Shown: positions 49,396 through 58,094 of the stretch, one piece after another
Numbering within the stretch: position 1 is the stretch's first letter
How the letters are laid out: the number at the start of each line of letters is the position of its first letter
DNA from: CAWEBF01 sp963807235
GTDB lineage: Bacteria > Acidobacteriota > Vicinamibacteria > Vicinamibacterales > UBA2999
NCBI GenBank assembly: GCA_963807235.1
Contig: CAWEBF010000010.1
Coordinates: 112,157-176,156, forward strand
Reading direction: 5' to 3'
DNA: 64,000 bases
Made by a program: the position numbers and the translations under genes
Notes under the pieces: model-generated
Database searches by the model: none
What the model saw: only the letters and a program-made list of their open reading frames with translations
What the model was told of the DNA's origin: nothing

Positions 49396-52371
49396 CTAGG
49401 GGCCGACGCGCCTGCGGATTTCCGGCAGATACGGATCTTCGTTGGAGTTGCCGCGGAACTCGAGGTACGCCCGGTACGACTCGGCGGCCCCTTCAACCTT
49501 CATCCCTTCCCGCACCAGGCCCTGGTAGTAGTAGACGGGAGGCAGGTAGGCGTAGGTCGGCTCATCGCCCAGTATCAGTTGCAGCGCTTCGCCCCTTCGC
49601 TTCAAGCAGCGCTCGAACTCGGAGTCGGCCTGCGCGAACAGCTCGGCAGCGAGATAGGCCCGCCCGAGGTCGAAATGGCCCAACCAGGTGTCGATCAGCG
49701 CGTTGGCCTGCGTCAACAGCTCGATTGCGAGTCGGGGGTTTCCGTCCTTCAGCGCAATCTCACCTTCGACGATCTTCGCGTAGGCGCGGGGCTCGGCCAG
49801 AATGTCGTTGGCCATGGCCGCGATCAGCTCGCGCGCCCGCTTGACTTCGCCCGCTTCGACGAAGGCTCGCGCCACCGTGAATCGCACGCTCTCGCCGGTG
49901 TCGTGCATCAGCGCCTTCTCGCCGGCCGCCGTCGCCGCACCACGCCGCCCCCGCCGTAGCTCTGTCTGAGCCAGCGCCGCAAGCTTGGCGGCCGCCCAAT
50001 CCGGACGCTTGCGAGCCAGGTCCCGACCGGCGCCTTCCTCCAGCATCCGCACCGCATCCGCAAAGCGGCCTTCGATGCTGGCCAGGTCGGCGAGGCCGGA
50101 CTCACTCAGCGACGCGCCGTAGTCACCGAGCTTTCCCACCGCCGCATAGGTTGTTGCTGCCGATGCCCGTTGCCCCTGTCCTACCTGTGCGAAGGCAAGG
50201 GCGATGAGAGCGTTGACGTCGGGCTCGGCAATTTTTCGCGCTTCCTGCTCCGCGGTGCGGAAGTTCGAGGAGAAATTGGCGAAGCTCGCCAGGTTGACCC
50301 GGTACAACGCCCGGTTGGGCAGGATGTCGACGACCTTCCGCACCTCGTCGAACGCCTTTGTGAACTCTCGCAGGTTCGCCAGGCAGATCGCGAGATTGTT
50401 GTGCGCGGCCACGTCCGCCGGGTACGACACCAGCAGCTCGCTGTACTCCCTGACGCATTGCCGATAGTCGCCGGTGAGGCGGTAGAAGCCACCTCGGGTC
50501 GTGTAGCGCTCCCGCTCCGTCATGCTCGTGACGTGCCGGAGGGCCTCCTTGATGTATTTCTCGGCATCCGCCCGGTTGGTCCTGTTGGCCGACACGTTGG
50601 CCAGGCCCGCATAGCCGAGCCCGAACTTTGGATCCAGCGCCACGGCCCTGGAATAGTGCTCGAACGCTTCGTCGTAGTTGTTCCGGGAGGCGGCATCCCT
50701 CCCCGCGACCCAGTGCCCCACCACCTCGAGCGACGTGGCGGACACGCTGGCCATTGCGAACAGCTGGGCTGATGGGGACGCCTCGTCACCCAGCGCGCTG
50801 CGCACCCGGGTCATCAGCCCGGTGGCCACCTCGAGGACATCGTTCTTGCCGGCCGCCCTGGCCTGATTCGCCGTGATGCGTTCGCCGGTCACGGCTTGGG
50901 TCGCAGTGACCGACACGCGATAGCCACGGCCCTCGGGATTGACCGAGCCGGCAAGCACGACGCCAAGTCCCTGTTTGACGGCAATCGCCCGCGCCGCGGC
51001 TTCGTCGAGCCGCTCTGGCAGCTGGGCTCCCAGTTGGCGCCGGATGCCGTCGCGGTCGAACGCCGTTATGAAGCTGGCTCCCTCCAACGCGCGCTTGAGC
51101 ATGGGCTCGAGCGTGCCGTCGAACGCCGCGTCCTGCGTGTTGTTCTGGAAATCCGCGATGACCACGGAGACCGGGGCATGCTGGACGGGCGGCCGGTTGT
51201 ACCACCAGTTGTACGCCGATCCCATCAGCAGCAACAGGCCCACTCCCACAGCGAGGGGCAGGCGCACCACGCGCTTCACGGGCCGCAGCTTGCCGCTGTC
51301 GTCGAGCCGCCCGATGGCGGCGACCAGTTCCGCCGTTGTCTGATACCGCTTCGAGGCATCGGGCTCGATGCAGCGGTTCACCACCTGCTCGAGGGCCGCC
51401 GGCACCTCCGGGACGCGCGTTCTCACCGGTGGCGGCGCCTGCTCCAGGCGCGTCTGCAACTCGGCCACCGCACTGATCGCATGCGCGGCGCGGCGCTGGC
51501 CGGTCAGCATGTCGTAGAGGATCAGCCCGAACGCATAGATATCGGCGCGCAGATCGGCGGGCTCGCCGCGCGCCTGTTCGGGCGCCATGTATTCGATGGT
51601 GCCGATGACCGCACCAGCCATCGTTTCGGCGACTCGCGTGGCCTGGCTGTCCACGGCGATGCTGGCCACTCCACCGGCGGCCGCGGCCATCGCGGGCACC
51701 GTGCCCGCGCGAGACGTCGAGCGCGCGATCCCGAAGTCCATGATGACCGCGTGATCGCCGTCGATCATGATGTTGGCGGGCTTGAGATCGCGGTGTACGA
51801 CGCCGGCCTCGTGCGCTGCCTGCAGACCCGCGGCGACCTGCCTGGCGAGCGCCATCACCTTCGTGACCGGCAGGCGCTCCTCCCGCAGGACCATCGCCAG
51901 GTCACCGCCCTTGATGTACGGCATCGTGATGTACTTGATGCCGTCGATCTCCCCGAGGTCGTGAATCCGGACGACGTTCTTGTGCGTGACCTGTCGCGCG
52001 AGGAGCAGTTCCTGCTTGAAGCGCCGCTCGATATCCTGCGCGGCGGTGGCATCCCGCGTCACTTCCGGCCGAATGACCTTGAGAGCGACCGCGACGCCGA
52101 GCTCCTCGTCCCAGGCCTGATAGACGGCACCCATGCCGCCGATGCCGAGTTCCCGAATGATGTGATAGCGCGCCCCGAACTGCTGGCCGACTCCGAGGGG
52201 TCCCCGCGTCTCCGTGGGACCACTAAGGGCAGCGAGCGGCAGGCCGGTCGTGTCGGCGGGCTGGCCGTCGGGCAGCAGGGCCCTGCCGGCGAACGTGTGG
52301 GCATCGTCGCCCTGGGGCGGTGTGCCCGGCAGGAAGACAGTTTCGGCGTCGCCGTCGGGGAGTGGTGTCAC
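49396..52371 (-). CDS. transmembrane Ser/Thr protein kinase with TolB-like and TPR sensor region
   Basis: 991 aa, intact. Kinase domain: LGIGGMGAVY near residue 75, VALKVI, HRDLKPANIM near 190, MDFGIA, YMAPEQARG, with a Gly/Ala insert between DFG and APE. One membrane helix (LPLAVGVGLLLLMGSAYNWWY) near residues 365-390, then a TolB/CsgG-like domain (VVIADFQNNTQDAAFDGTLE) and about ten TPR-like helical pairs. The start GTG 52371 has AAGAAGG 4 bp upstream; a GTG at 52425 is possible but lacks one. Its first 50 residues include Thr-rich sequence that may be autophosphorylated. Confidence 0.85.
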   Translation of the reverse strand: MTPLPDGDAETVFLPGTPPQGDDAHTFAGRALLPDGQPADTTGLPLAALSGPTETRGPLGVGQQFGARYHIIRELGIGGMGAVYQAWDEELGVAVALKVIRPEVTRDATAAQDIERRFKQELLLARQVTHKNVVRIHDLGEIDGIKYITMPYIKGGDLAMVLREERLPVTKVMALARQVAAGLQAAHEAGVVHRDLKPANIMIDGDHAVIMDFGIARSTSRAGTVPAMAAAAGGVASIAVDSQATRVAETMAGAVIGTIEYMAPEQARGEPADLRADIYAFGLILYDMLTGQRRAAHAISAVAELQTRLEQAPPPVRTRVPEVPAALEQVVNRCIEPDASKRYQTTAELVAAIGRLDDSGKLRPVKRVVRLPLAVGVGLLLLMGSAYNWWYNRPPVQHAPVSVVIADFQNNTQDAAFDGTLEPMLKRALEGASFITAFDRDGIRRQLGAQLPERLDEAAARAIAVKQGLGVVLAGSVNPEGRGYRVSVTATQAVTGERITANQARAAGKNDVLEVATGLMTRVRSALGDEASPSAQLFAMASVSATSLEVVGHWVAGRDAASRNNYDEAFEHYSRAVALDPKFGLGYAGLANVSANRTNRADAEKYIKEALRHVTSMTERERYTTRGGFYRLTGDYRQCVREYSELLVSYPADVAAHNNLAICLANLREFTKAFDEVRKVVDILPNRALYRVNLASFANFSSNFRTAEQEARKIAEPDVNALIALAFAQVGQGQRASAATTYAAVGKLGDYGASLSESGLADLASIEGRFADAVRMLEEGAGRDLARKRPDWAAAKLAALAQTELRRGRRGAATAAGEKALMHDTGESVRFTVARAFVEAGEVKRARELIAAMANDILAEPRAYAKIVEGEIALKDGNPRLAIELLTQANALIDTWLGHFDLGRAYLAAELFAQADSEFERCLKRRGEALQLILGDEPTYAYLPPVYYYQGLVREGMKVEGAAESYRAYLEFRGNSNEDPYLPEIRRRVGP

Positions 52372-52463
52372 GTACCTTCTTAACGTTCGGCCTTCTCGCG
52401 AAGTACCGCCCCGATTATCTCGCACCAGCTCTGCCGGCGCCAGGGCCCGGAACGCTCGGCAGG

Positions 52464-54338
52464 CTACCGCGCCGTCGGCTGGACGTTCAGCGTGTCGTAG
52501 ACCGCCTGAACGAACATCGCGGTGGTCCAGGACCCGGTGTTCGCGCCGTACCGCGTGTCGTAGTCGGCGGTCTGCCTGGCGACCTGGATTTGCGCGAGCG
52601 TGGCGCCGGCGTCCTTCATGGCCTTCACCCGGTCACGGACGATCACCACCATGTCCCGATACTCCACGACCTCGTGCTCGTCGCCCAAGTAGCCATGACC
52701 CGGCACCACGTAGGTGCCGCCCTCGCCCTGGTGGCGGAAGACCGTGAGGTCGAGGATCGCGTTCAGGGCGCGGATCAGACCCTGGACGGTGCCGCCGTTC
52801 TTGGTGTCGATGAACGGGTACTGCGTGGTCGTGAAGATGTCCCCGGCCACCAGCACGTCGGCGCTGCGAAAGTGGACCAGGCTGTCGCCGTCGGTGCTGG
52901 CGTTGGGCATGTGAAAGAGCTCGATGGCATCGCCGTTGTGGGACTTGCGGCGGCGCTCCTCGAGGTAGGTGTCGGCCGGAATTGCGCCAGCCGGCGCACC
53001 TGCCGCCTGCATCCGCACCATCACGTTGTTGTGGCCCAGCATGGTCGCGTGCGACAGCGGATCGGAGAAGAAGCCGGTGACGCCGCGCGGCGCCGACTGG
53101 ACGAAGAAGGACCCCGGCAGGCTGGGGTCCTGCCCGGCGGCGCCCAGCGCGCCGTTGCCGCCGGTGTGCTCGGCGTGGAAGTTCGTGTTGGCGATGAATT
53201 GGATCGGCTTGGGCGTCAGCGTGCGGATTGCCGCCAGCACCTTGTCGGACAGCTTGCCTTCGCCGGTGTCGATGACGAAAGGCCCTTGATCGCCGGTCTG
53301 CACCACGATGTTGCCGCCGTCGCCGACCAGCATGTAGACGTTGTTCCGGATCGGGAGAATGTGCACCTGGCCGTCGCGCGGTTCGACCGCAACCGCCTTG
53401 CTGGTTTCCGAGGGCCGGCCCGGCGCCGGCGAGAACAGCGCATCGGCGTTGGCGGTGCGCAGCTGCGCCGGCAACTCCGGATAGATGGAGGCTGCGCCCA
53501 TCAGGCTCGCGGCCAGCGGCAGGTTGTATTTCTTGGCGAACTCGCGGGCGAAGGGCTGCTTTCCGAAAAGATAGTGCGGCACGTAGTCCGGCGCGCGGTC
53601 GAGAATCTGCTCGCCGTCGTCGCACGCATACAGCCATGCGCCGTGGTCTACCGGCTGGCGCACGAAGTCGTTGCTGCGGACCTGCGGCTCGCTGAAGAAC
53701 ACCGGGTCGTTGGCCACGGTGACGTTCGTCAGGCGATCGCCGTTCCGCAGAAAGAAGTCGGTCATCGTCGTCTGATCGCTGCCGGGCAGGCCGTTGCGGC
53801 GGACCCAGCCCTGCTTGATGTGGCTGGTCTGCACGACGAGCGCGTTGCCCGCGAACCGGCCGGTGGAGAACCCGCGGGCGGTGTGGGGCGCCCAGGCCGG
53901 CGGATGCGGGCGGCCGTCCATCCAGATCGTCCGCAGTCCTTCGGTGGTCTGGCCGTAGACGTTGATCGCGATCAGGCGCTGTGTCCGCGAATCGCGCTCC
54001 TCCCAGATCCGGAAGTTGCCGGTCGAGCGCATCTGGTACGGCGCGACGTAGCCCTCGCACTGGTGGTGGCGCAGCGTGACGCGAGAGGGGTCGTACGAGA
54101 GCGCCCACAGGCGGCCGGCTTCGTTCAGCGCGAAGCCGCCGTAATCGGCGATCTCGTTGCCGGCCCCGCGTTCGTACGCGTCCTCGTGCAGGACACCCGT
54201 CCAATAGCCGCTCAAATCGATTACCGGAGCCGGCGGTGGACCAGCGGGACGACCGGGAGCCGCCTGCTGGGCGAAGAGAGTCGCGCTCAACAAAGCGAGA
54301 CCGGCACATACAACCGCGCGAATGTTCGTCATGGGCAT
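52464..54338 (-). CDS. fusion of family X protein with a metallo-hydrolase domain of degraded metal site
   Basis: 624 aa, intact. Signal peptide (VVCAGLALLSATLFAQ). Residues about 35-320 follow family X: VIDLSGYWTGVLHEDAYERG, TLRHHQCEGY, IWMDGRPHPPAW, GFSTGRFAGNALVVQTSH, GWVRRNG, NDPVFFSEP. Residues about 345-615 align with the metallo-hydrolase at 27079 (VYMLVGDGGNIVV to YVVPGHGYLG). The metal motif THYHPDH of that protein is here TNFHAEH, and its NAHTDGD is NASTDGD, so three ligands are changed; GDI and GHG persist. Domain may bind rather than hydrolyse, or use another metal arrangement. Last gene of the leftward six-gene operon. Confidence 0.85.
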   Translation of the reverse strand: MPMTNIRAVVCAGLALLSATLFAQQAAPGRPAGPPPAPVIDLSGYWTGVLHEDAYERGAGNEIADYGGFALNEAGRLWALSYDPSRVTLRHHQCEGYVAPYQMRSTGNFRIWEERDSRTQRLIAINVYGQTTEGLRTIWMDGRPHPPAWAPHTARGFSTGRFAGNALVVQTSHIKQGWVRRNGLPGSDQTTMTDFFLRNGDRLTNVTVANDPVFFSEPQVRSNDFVRQPVDHGAWLYACDDGEQILDRAPDYVPHYLFGKQPFAREFAKKYNLPLAASLMGAASIYPELPAQLRTANADALFSPAPGRPSETSKAVAVEPRDGQVHILPIRNNVYMLVGDGGNIVVQTGDQGPFVIDTGEGKLSDKVLAAIRTLTPKPIQFIANTNFHAEHTGGNGALGAAGQDPSLPGSFFVQSAPRGVTGFFSDPLSHATMLGHNNVMVRMQAAGAPAGAIPADTYLEERRRKSHNGDAIELFHMPNASTDGDSLVHFRSADVLVAGDIFTTTQYPFIDTKNGGTVQGLIRALNAILDLTVFRHQGEGGTYVVPGHGYLGDEHEVVEYRDMVVIVRDRVKAMKDAGATLAQIQVARQTADYDTRYGANTGSWTTAMFVQAVYDTLNVQPTAR

Positions 54339-54345
54339 GTCTCTC

Positions 54346-55146
54346 TCAACGGGCCGCGCACGGCGTCGGATTCCAGCCGCTCGCGTCGGTCTGCCGCTTG
54401 AACTGCATGCTGGACCAGTAGGGTGTGCCCAGGTACTCGGGGTCGGCTACTTCCGCCGCCACGACGAGCAGCGTGTCGCCGCCGGGCACCTCGAGCCGGT
54501 CGAAGTACTCCGTCATCACAGCGTTGGCGCTGTAGGGCACGCCGTTGCGCCGCAGGTAACCCGGGCGCATCTGCGTCGTCACCACCTTCATCGTGCCGCC
54601 AGGGGGCGGTCCGGTGCCGGGACCTGGTCCGACTCCGCGCGCTGCGACAGGGGCGCGCGGGTACTCCCACGTTGCCACCGACACGCCCTGCCAGCTACCG
54701 GGCTCGCCGATCGGAGCTCCGAACCTCAGGAGCCGCGTCTGCGTGCCGGTGTCGGTTTCGATCTTCAACGTGCTGTCGTCCTGCCAGGTGATGCGCAGGC
54801 GCCCCGGCATCCGCATGATCCCGGCCGCGCCGTAGGCCTTGCACTGCTCGCCGGCCGCCTCGTCTTTCGCCGGGTCCCAGGCCGTGGCCGCCTTCTGCCC
54901 GTTCGGGTTCAGTGGGACCGAGACGGTGTCGCCCTTGGGCGCCGTGAACATGCGATAGCGCCAGTCTTCCGTGACGAGCGACACCCATTGGCCGGTCAGG
55001 TCGGACAATGCGGTCGACGCGGGCCGTCGGCGGTGGTCCGCCGCTCGCCCTTGTGGCGCCCCGCCGCGGGCCTGGGCGAACAGGCCCACGCTCGAAAGGC
55101 CGACGAGGAGGACAACCAGCGGCCGGACGGCTTTCGCTCCGTTCAT
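54346..55146 (-). CDS. family Y secreted protein of unknown function
   Basis: 266 aa, intact. Signal peptide (RPLVVLLVGLSSVGLFAQ). TGQWVSLVTEDWRYRMFTAPKGD, GIMRMPGRLRITWQDDSTLKIETDTGTQTRLL minus ends, then RPGYLRRNGVPYSANAVMTEYFD and VADPEYLGTPYWSSMQFKRQ. Aligns along its whole length with the product of 26220. ATG 55146 shares one base with the TGA of the metallo-hydrolase gene upstream (TGATG). The stop is 7 bp from the fusion gene. Confidence 0.8.
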   Translation of the reverse strand: MNGAKAVRPLVVLLVGLSSVGLFAQARGGAPQGRAADHRRRPASTALSDLTGQWVSLVTEDWRYRMFTAPKGDTVSVPLNPNGQKAATAWDPAKDEAAGEQCKAYGAAGIMRMPGRLRITWQDDSTLKIETDTGTQTRLLRFGAPIGEPGSWQGVSVATWEYPRAPVAARGVGPGPGTGPPPGGTMKVVTTQMRPGYLRRNGVPYSANAVMTEYFDRLEVPGGDTLLVVAAEVADPEYLGTPYWSSMQFKRQTDASGWNPTPCAAR

Positions 55147-56026
55147 CAACGCAGCTCCTGCATCATGCCGGCGAGATTGCCGGCCGCGGGGCCGGTGCCC
55201 CAGTTGAACTCCTTCATCAAGGTTTGTGCGATCTCGTCCTGCGCCTTCTTGTCACGGTTCAAGGCACGAAACCGCTCGCGGATGCCGGCCGTCTTGTCGC
55301 GGAACTTCAGGAACTCCGCCTTGGTCAGGTTGGGCCCATGTCCGCCGACCAGTACGTCGAAGTCCATGCGCGCAATGGCCTCCAGCGATTCGCCCAGCTC
55401 GGTCCAGTTCCCGCCGTCGCCGTAGTTCACGATCGCGGGAATCGAGTCGGGTGTGGTCACCAGGTCGCCGGCGATCACGGCCCGCCGCGCCGGCAGCGAG
55501 ACGACCGTGTCGCCTCGGGTGTGGCCGCGGAACTCGCGCAGCTCGAGTCGCGTTCCTCCGAGCGTCAACTCCGAGTAGCCGGTGTAAGCCACCTGTGCCC
55601 GGCCCGGCGAGTTGGCCCGCGCCATGTTCTCGCGCGAGGCCACGGACGAAACCACCGTGACACCCAAGGCCTGCAGCCGTGCGGATCCCCGGAGTGATCG
55701 CCGTGGTTGTGGGTCAGCACCATGTAGCGCACCGGCTTGTCGGTGACCGACTTCACCTTGGCCATGATGTCGTCGTGCATCCGCTCGAACTTCGAGTCCA
55801 CCAGGATGACGCCCTCGGTGGTGACGATGATCGTGACGTTGCCGCCGTTCTGGCCGATTTCGGCCACGGTGTGGTTGGCGTTCTGGATCACGTAAAGGTC
55901 GTCGGCAACCTTCACGAGTCGCGGCGCTGGCGCCGGCGCCACCTGTTGCGCTTGTACGAACGATCCGAGCGCCAACAGGAGCAACAGAAGGCCGACGAGC
56001 GTCAGACGCCGGCTCGAAGGCGGCAA
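55146..56026 (-). CDS. secreted metallo-beta-lactamase-fold hydrolase (frameshifted)
   Basis: About 293 aa. Signal peptide (TLVGLLLLLLALGSFVQAQ), DDLYVIQNANHTVAEIGQNGGN, metal motif THNHGDHSG near residue 113, GHTRGDTVV near 172, VIAGDLV near 188, VGGHGPN near 228: complete ligand set. It is not close to the 27079 enzyme but of the same superfamily. One break near 55685 just after the metal motif. Start is TTG 56026; a heptamer array sits directly upstream. Fourth gene of the operon. Confidence 0.8.
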
Positions 56027-56033
56027 CTGCCGG

Positions 56034-56068
56034 GACTGGAGACCGGAGACTGGAGACTGGAGACTGGA
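56034..56068. repeat. heptamer array GACTGGA x5
   Basis: GACTGGA-GACCGGA-GACTGGA-GACTGGA-GACTGGA, between the stop of the membrane protein gene (56075) and the TTG start of the metallo-hydrolase (56026) inside the operon. A short relative lies at 17068. Confidence 0.9.
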
Positions 56069-56074
56069 ACATAG

Positions 56075-56560
56075 TTAGAAAAACGCAATCGCCCGGCCCG
56101 CCCACGCGACGCCGAACCACAACATCAGCATGCACGCGCCGGTCACTCGATACGTCATCGGCGAAAGCCGCCCCTCCGGCGCCGTGCTGACCCGGCGATA
56201 GACCGTGAAGTGAAAGAGCAGCGTAGCGGCCAGCAGCACCATCTTGAGACGGAACCAGTACCCCTCGTAGTAAGGCTGCGCGCCACCGGTGAAGATCAGC
56301 GAGCCCGTCACCATGGAGAGCGCCAGGCCGGTCAGCATGACCGGCCGGACGTCGCGTCGCAGCCGCGCCGCGGGCTTCTGCGGCTGGAACAGGCCGAGCA
56401 GGTTCAAGCTGGTGACCAGCACCGACCCGAGAAGCAGCGTCAGCCCGAACAGGTGGAACGAGAGCAGCCACGCGATACGCCACGTCGACGAACCCAGCCA
56501 CACGGCGAACGACGTGCTGCCCAGCCACGCGGCGTAGGGCAGCAGCACTTCCCACGACAT
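56075..56560 (-). CDS. DUF6644-like integral membrane protein
   Basis: 161 aa, intact, four predicted helices: IAWLLSFHLFGLTLLLGSVL, VMLTGLALSMVTGSLIFTGG, FRLKMVLLAATLLFHFTVY, ACMLMLWFGVAWAGRAIAFF. The pattern matches the protein at 59208, including the FRLK motif before helix 3 and the final GRxxAF/Y-(N)L. I name it DUF6644-like with moderate certainty. It may be the membrane subunit that receives electrons from, or anchors, the secreted partners. Third gene of the operon. Confidence 0.7.
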   Translation of the reverse strand: MSWEVLLPYAAWLGSTSFAVWLGSSTWRIAWLLSFHLFGLTLLLGSVLVTSLNLLGLFQPQKPAARLRRDVRPVMLTGLALSMVTGSLIFTGGAQPYYEGYWFRLKMVLLAATLLFHFTVYRRVSTAPEGRLSPMTYRVTGACMLMLWFGVAWAGRAIAFF

Positions 56561-56586
56561 CAGGAGGTTCTCCCGATCTCGCCGAA

Positions 56587-57474
56587 TCACCGCGGCGCCG
56601 GCGGCTTGCCGGTGCCTGCCGGGTCGCGGATCGTCCGGATGAAATCGAACTCGTCGATCGGCGCGCAGATGTCCTCGAGCAGGCCCTCCCATCCCTCGGG
56701 GGTCTTGATGGTGCCCTTCGGCAGCAGCTTGAACCTCTTGGTCTGGCTCTTCCACGGCTTCGCGTAGTACTTGGCGTCGGTCACCGTCATGACGAGCTCG
56801 AGCGTGTCGGCCGACACACGCCGGTACCGCTCCTCGAGGTGCATCACGTCGCTGTGCGGGTAGCCGAAGTAGTCCACCCACGTGCGTTCCTCGTGGCCCA
56901 CCGACTCGACGACGAACGTGTCGCCCTCCCAACGGCCCACCGAGTAGCCCCACCACCGCGGGAGATCCGGCGGATTCGGCGGCAGCTTGCGCCCGTCCGT
57001 GTAGATCGTCCGGATGCCGTAATGCCACTCGTAGTGCTGCAGGATGCGGTCGGGCAGCACGTGGAACTCCACGGGATCGGGGTAGAGCAGGGCGCGCGAC
57101 ACGCCCATCGGGTTGCAGGTGCCGTAAGGGTCGTTGCCAAGCGCCGGTGGCTGTGCGCGCCGGCGTCCGATGTGCTCCTCGGGGTGCGCCTTGGCGTCGG
57201 CGCTGTCCTTCTCGCGTCCGTACGACGGGATGTTCTTGTCGAAGGCGGCCTGGCCCGCCGGCGTGAACTCCGGGAAGTCCATGCTGAACCCGCGATCGCC
57301 GCAGGTGGGGCAGGTGCCGCCGCCGCCATAGCCGCCGGCGTTGCGGCTCCAGGTGCCGGCCAGATCGCGGGGATTGAAGCCGGCGGCCGCGCCGCCCTGC
57401 TGGCCGATGGCGACTGCGGACAACGCGACCGCCACGACGGCAGCGGCCGCGACAGAGATCAAGAGGCGCTTCAT
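56587..57474 (-). CDS. family X-prime secreted protein of unknown function
   Basis: 295 aa, intact. Signal peptide (ISVAAAAVVAVALSAVAIGQ), NPRDLAGTWSRN near residue 36, a possible metal/redox CPTCG at about 54-58, EFTPAGQAAFDKNIPSYG, GNDPYGTCNPMGVSR, a Trp/His-rich ILQHYEWHYGIR, then GYSVGRWEGDTFVVESVGHE and YYAKPW. The second half is family X-like; the first half is shared with the protein at 63528. GAGGAG lies 9 bp before ATG 57474. Second gene of the operon. Confidence 0.8.
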   Translation of the reverse strand: MKRLLISVAAAAVVAVALSAVAIGQQGGAAAGFNPRDLAGTWSRNAGGYGGGGTCPTCGDRGFSMDFPEFTPAGQAAFDKNIPSYGREKDSADAKAHPEEHIGRRRAQPPALGNDPYGTCNPMGVSRALLYPDPVEFHVLPDRILQHYEWHYGIRTIYTDGRKLPPNPPDLPRWWGYSVGRWEGDTFVVESVGHEERTWVDYFGYPHSDVMHLEERYRRVSADTLELVMTVTDAKYYAKPWKSQTKRFKLLPKGTIKTPEGWEGLLEDICAPIDEFDFIRTIRDPAGTGKPPAPR

Positions 57475-57485
57475 GTCGGTCTCCT

Positions 57486-57962
57486 CTAGTTGCCGCCGCG
57501 GCCGGGGCCGCCCTGGCGCCCAGCCTCGGGATCACCCTGACGGCCGCCGGCGCCGCCGCCTCCTGTGACCAGTTCCTCTCCGCTGAGCGACGTCACGCGC
57601 AGCAGCAGCCCGACGACGCCGCCGGCCTTCGACGGGGCCACGGTAATCATGACCGGCGTGCCCGGCTTCATCGCCTCGTTCGCCTTGGCGCGGCTCCAGC
57701 CGTTGCGGATGAGCTGCGCCGGGTTGGGAAGCAGTTCCAACGACCACTTCACCACCGTGCCCTTGTCGTCCTTGAACTCGACGTGCAGTTCGGGGTGCGG
57801 GTTGCGGTACTCGAACCCGGTGATGACGGCCTGCGTGGTGAACTGCTTCGAGCGGTCGTAGGAGATGTTGGTTCCGTGGTGCGCCGTCACCAGGGACGGC
57901 CCGCCAAGCAGCAAGGCCCCCGCCACCAGCGCGGCCGCCCGCGGCGTCAATCGTGTGTGCAT
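57486..57962 (-). CDS. DUF6152-like secreted protein
   Basis: 158 aa, intact. Signal peptide (RAAALVAGALLLGGPSLVTA), AHHGTNISYDRSKQFTTQAV, FEYRNPHPELHVEFKDDKG, VVKWSLELLPNPAQLIRNGW, and a Gly-rich C-terminus. Closest in this window to 63104 (same HHGT.I.Y start). First gene of the leftward operon; its ATG is 63 bp from the ATC-N9-GAT element at 58026. Confidence 0.8.
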   Translation of the reverse strand: MHTRLTPRAAALVAGALLLGGPSLVTAHHGTNISYDRSKQFTTQAVITGFEYRNPHPELHVEFKDDKGTVVKWSLELLPNPAQLIRNGWSRAKANEAMKPGTPVMITVAPSKAGGVVGLLLRVTSLSGEELVTGGGGAGGRQGDPEAGRQGGPGRGGN

Positions 57963-58025
57963 TGAAGGTCCTCCGCCCGTCCGCGACGGGCCCTCAGAGT
58001 AATGCTGGTGGGGCCGGGCGTCATC

Positions 58026-58062
58026 ATCGATTCTGGCGATTGCCGCCATCGGTCAGGGTGAT
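58026..58062. promoter_or_regulatory. nod-box-like element, ATC-N9-GAT-N7-ATC-N9-GAT
   Basis: ATC at 58026-58028 and GAT at 58038-58040 are 9 bp apart; a second ATC (58048-58050) and GAT (58060-58062) follow after exactly 7 bp. Each half also fits T-N11-A, the general LysR-type site. The two halves are 22 bp apart, two DNA turns. It lies between the divergent DUF6152-like and LysR starts and could control both. The identical layout occurs at 59125. Confidence 0.75.
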
Positions 58063-58094
58063 TGCGGCCCGGGCGGCGTAAACTTTGGGGGAGC

